Source: Enterobacter sp. C2
Lineage (GTDB): Bacteria; Pseudomonadota; Gammaproteobacteria; Enterobacterales; Enterobacteriaceae
Direction of reading: 5' to 3'
DNA: 64,000 nt
NCBI RefSeq assembly: GCF_019880405.1
Contig: NZ_CP082269.1
Coordinates: forward strand, 4,030,001-4,094,000
Shown here: positions 62,347 to 64,000 of the stretch, in pieces
Layout of the letters: each line of letters begins with the position of its first letter
Position numbering within the stretch: the stretch's first letter is position 1
Translations under genes and position numbers: made by a program
The notes under the pieces: model-generated
Database searches by the model: none
Seen by the model: only the letters and a program-made list of their open reading frames with translations
What the model was told of the DNA's origin: nothing

Positions 62347-63989
62347 GATAATTTCTCCAGCATTTGTGCGTTGCTTGCACCGGGTGGCACCAGGGGCCAG
62401 ACGTTCTCAAGCTCATCGATTGAGACATGAAGCAGGTAAGGCCCCTCGCTTGCGAGCATGGCGTCAAGTGCCGCTTCAACCTGGTCTTTACGGGTAATGT
62501 GCTGGCCGGGAATGCCGAAGGCACGAGCCAGCATCAGGAAATCGGGGTTATCGGTCAGGGTGGTTTCGCTATAGCGCTCCTGGAAGAAGAGCTGCTGCCA
62601 CTGGCGAACCATGCCTAAGCGTTGGTTATCCAGCAGGACAATCTTCAGCGGCAGCTGCTTTCGCTTCACGGTGCCCAGCTCCTGCACGTTCATCATGAAG
62701 GAGCCGTCACCGGAGATACAGATTACGGTATCGTCCGGACGCGCCACCTGCGCGCCAACGGCGGCCGGCAGGCCAAAGCCCATCGTGCCTAAGCCGCTGG
62801 AAGTAATAAAGTTTTCCGGACGGCTGTAGGTCATGTGCTGTGCGGACCACATCTGATGCTGGCCCACGTCAGTGGTGACAACGCTATCCTGTGGCTTGCG
62901 ATCGGAGAGCTGTTTTAACAGCAGCGGTGCATAGATTGCGTCGCCCGGGTGATCGTAACGCCACGCATATTCATGGCGCATCTCTGCCGCGTGCAGACGC
63001 CATGCATCAACCGCTAACGGCTGCTGCAGCGCGGGCAGCAGCGCATTAAGATCGCCCTGCAGCGCCACGTGTGCCTGACGCAGTTTGTTCATCTCTGCCG
63101 GGTCGATATCCATATGGATCACACTGGCGTGCGGTGCAAAGGTGTTCAGCTTGCCGGTCACCCGGTCGTCGAAGCGTGCGCCTACGGCGATAAGCAGATC
63201 GCACTCCTGTACCGCCAGGTTGGCAGCTTTGGTGCCGTGCATCCCCAGCATGCCCAGGTAGTATGGGTAATCAGCCTCAACCGCCCCCAGCCCTTTCAGC
63301 GTACAGGTGGCAGGGATCTGCGTCGCGGCGATAAACTCTCTCAGCGCCGGAACGGCCTGCGCCATGCCCACGCCACCGCCCACGTATAGCATCGGCTTCT
63401 GCGCCCGGGCTAACATCTTGCGGGCTTCCGCAACGTCGGCGTGCGGGAAGGCATCATCATCTGCAACAGTGGAGAAATGTGGTTCCAGTTCACCTACGGC
63501 AACCTGGATATCTTTCGGGATATCAACCAGCACTGGACCTGGACGGCCTGAGTTTGCCACCTGGAACGCTTCCGCCATCACGCGCGGCAGCTCCTCCAGC
63601 GACTGCACCAAAAAGCTATGCTTGGTGCAGGCCAGCGACAAACCGAGGACGTCCACTTCCTGAAATGCGTCGGTACCCATAAACGGCGAGGCAACCTGGC
63701 CGGTGATAGCCACAACGGGAACGGAATCGAGCAGGGCATCGGCGAGGCCGGTGATCAGGTTGGTGGCACCGGGACCTGACGTAGCGATGCAGACGCCGGT
63801 TTTGCCGGTAGAGCGGGCATAGCCGATAGCCGCCATGGCCGCTCCCTGCTCGTGGCGACACAGCAGATGTTCCACGCCACCGTCATACAGTGCATCGTAA
63901 ACCGGCATAATTGCGCCGCCTGGGTAACCGAAGACCGTTTCGACCTCCTGCGCTCGCAATGCATGTACTACCCATTGTGCCCCATTCAT
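62343..63989 (-). CDS. ilvG: Acetolactate synthase II large subunit
   Basis: IlvG is the TPP-dependent catalytic subunit of the valine-resistant acetolactate synthase. The protein has 548 residues and is uninterrupted, unlike in E. coli K-12, where a frameshift inactivates it. The N-terminus is [20 protein letters not shown], the catalytic glutamate is in [17 protein letters not shown] near residue 47, and the TPP-binding [12 protein letters not shown] ... LDNQRLGMV is intact. It heads ilvGMEDA; the ilvL leader and attenuator lie beyond the window. Confidence 0.99.
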   Translation of the reverse strand: MNGAQWVVHALRAQEVETVFGYPGGAIMPVYDALYDGGVEHLLCRHEQGAAMAAIGYARSTGKTGVCIATSGPGATNLITGLADALLDSVPVVAITGQVASPFMGTDAFQEVDVLGLSLACTKHSFLVQSLEELPRVMAEAFQVANSGRPGPVLVDIPKDIQVAVGELEPHFSTVADDDAFPHADVAEARKMLARAQKPMLYVGGGVGMAQAVPALREFIAATQIPATCTLKGLGAVEADYPYYLGMLGMHGTKAANLAVQECDLLIAVGARFDDRVTGKLNTFAPHASVIHMDIDPAEMNKLRQAHVALQGDLNALLPALQQPLAVDAWRLHAAEMRHEYAWRYDHPGDAIYAPLLLKQLSDRKPQDSVVTTDVGQHQMWSAQHMTYSRPENFITSSGLGTMGFGLPAAVGAQVARPDDTVICISGDGSFMMNVQELGTVKRKQLPLKIVLLDNQRLGMVRQWQQLFFQERYSETTLTDNPDFLMLARAFGIPGQHITRKDQVEAALDAMLASEGPYLLHVSIDELENVWPLVPPGASNAQMLEKLS

Positions 63990-64000
63990 AGTCAGTTCCC

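Overview
The window is a stretch of chromosome from a member of the Enterobacteriaceae, closest in gene content and order to the Enterobacter/Klebsiella side of the family. Almost every gene can be matched by protein length and sequence to the E. coli K-12 segment that runs from metE to ilvG (the 85-86 min region), read here in inverted orientation. The assignments come from remembered family sequences and visible motifs, not from a search.

Layout. 1-1000: an edge region with a secreted protein (only its signal peptide is in the window) divergent from a DeoR-type regulator. 1010-13852: metE/metR, yigM (bioP), yigL, pldB, rhtB, an inserted Rpn-type nuclease gene, rhtC, recQ, pldA, yigI and rarD. 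13990-14779: two small lower-GC membrane protein genes. 14817-24800: corA with its leader ORF, the uvrD (LexA box), yigB, xerC, yigA, dapF and lptM genes, cyaY and cyaA (CRP site, TTG start). 25145-29231: the hemCDXY operon. 29241-29790: the small RNA GlmZ with a sigma54-type promoter and two GlrR-type sites. 29791-32712: a large YD/RHS-repeat gene that looks like an orphan Tc-toxin C component (TccC) with a papain-fold effector tail. 32866-33310: the tRNA operon argX-hisR-leuT-proM. 33413-34798: yifK. 35039-45901: the enterobacterial common antigen (ECA) cluster wecA-wzzE-wecB-wecC-wecD-wecE-wzxE-wecF-wzyE-wecG, which lacks rffG and rffH. 46146-53425: rho, trxA, rhlB, gppA, rep, ppiC. 53475-55073: an accessory Rrf2 regulator, DUF1360 membrane protein and methyltransferase module. 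55165-63989: ilvC/ilvY and the ilvGMEDA operon.

The core genes are housekeeping: methionine, isoleucine/valine and lysine/peptidoglycan precursor synthesis, haem synthesis, cAMP synthesis, DNA repair, transcription termination and ECA assembly. The accessory content is limited to four places: the left edge, the Rpn gene, the tccC-like gene between glmZ and proM (where E. coli carries aslA/aslB), and the Rrf2 module between ppiC and ilvC (where E. coli carries yifN/yifO).

The most interesting points are the orphan TccC-like toxin with a Cys-His-Asp papain-fold tail, a duplicated and interrupted tRNA-Pro 3' end next to it, the twin 21-bp dyads at the Rrf2/methyltransferase divergent promoter, the GlrR/sigma54 arrangement of glmZ, and the missing rffGH pair.
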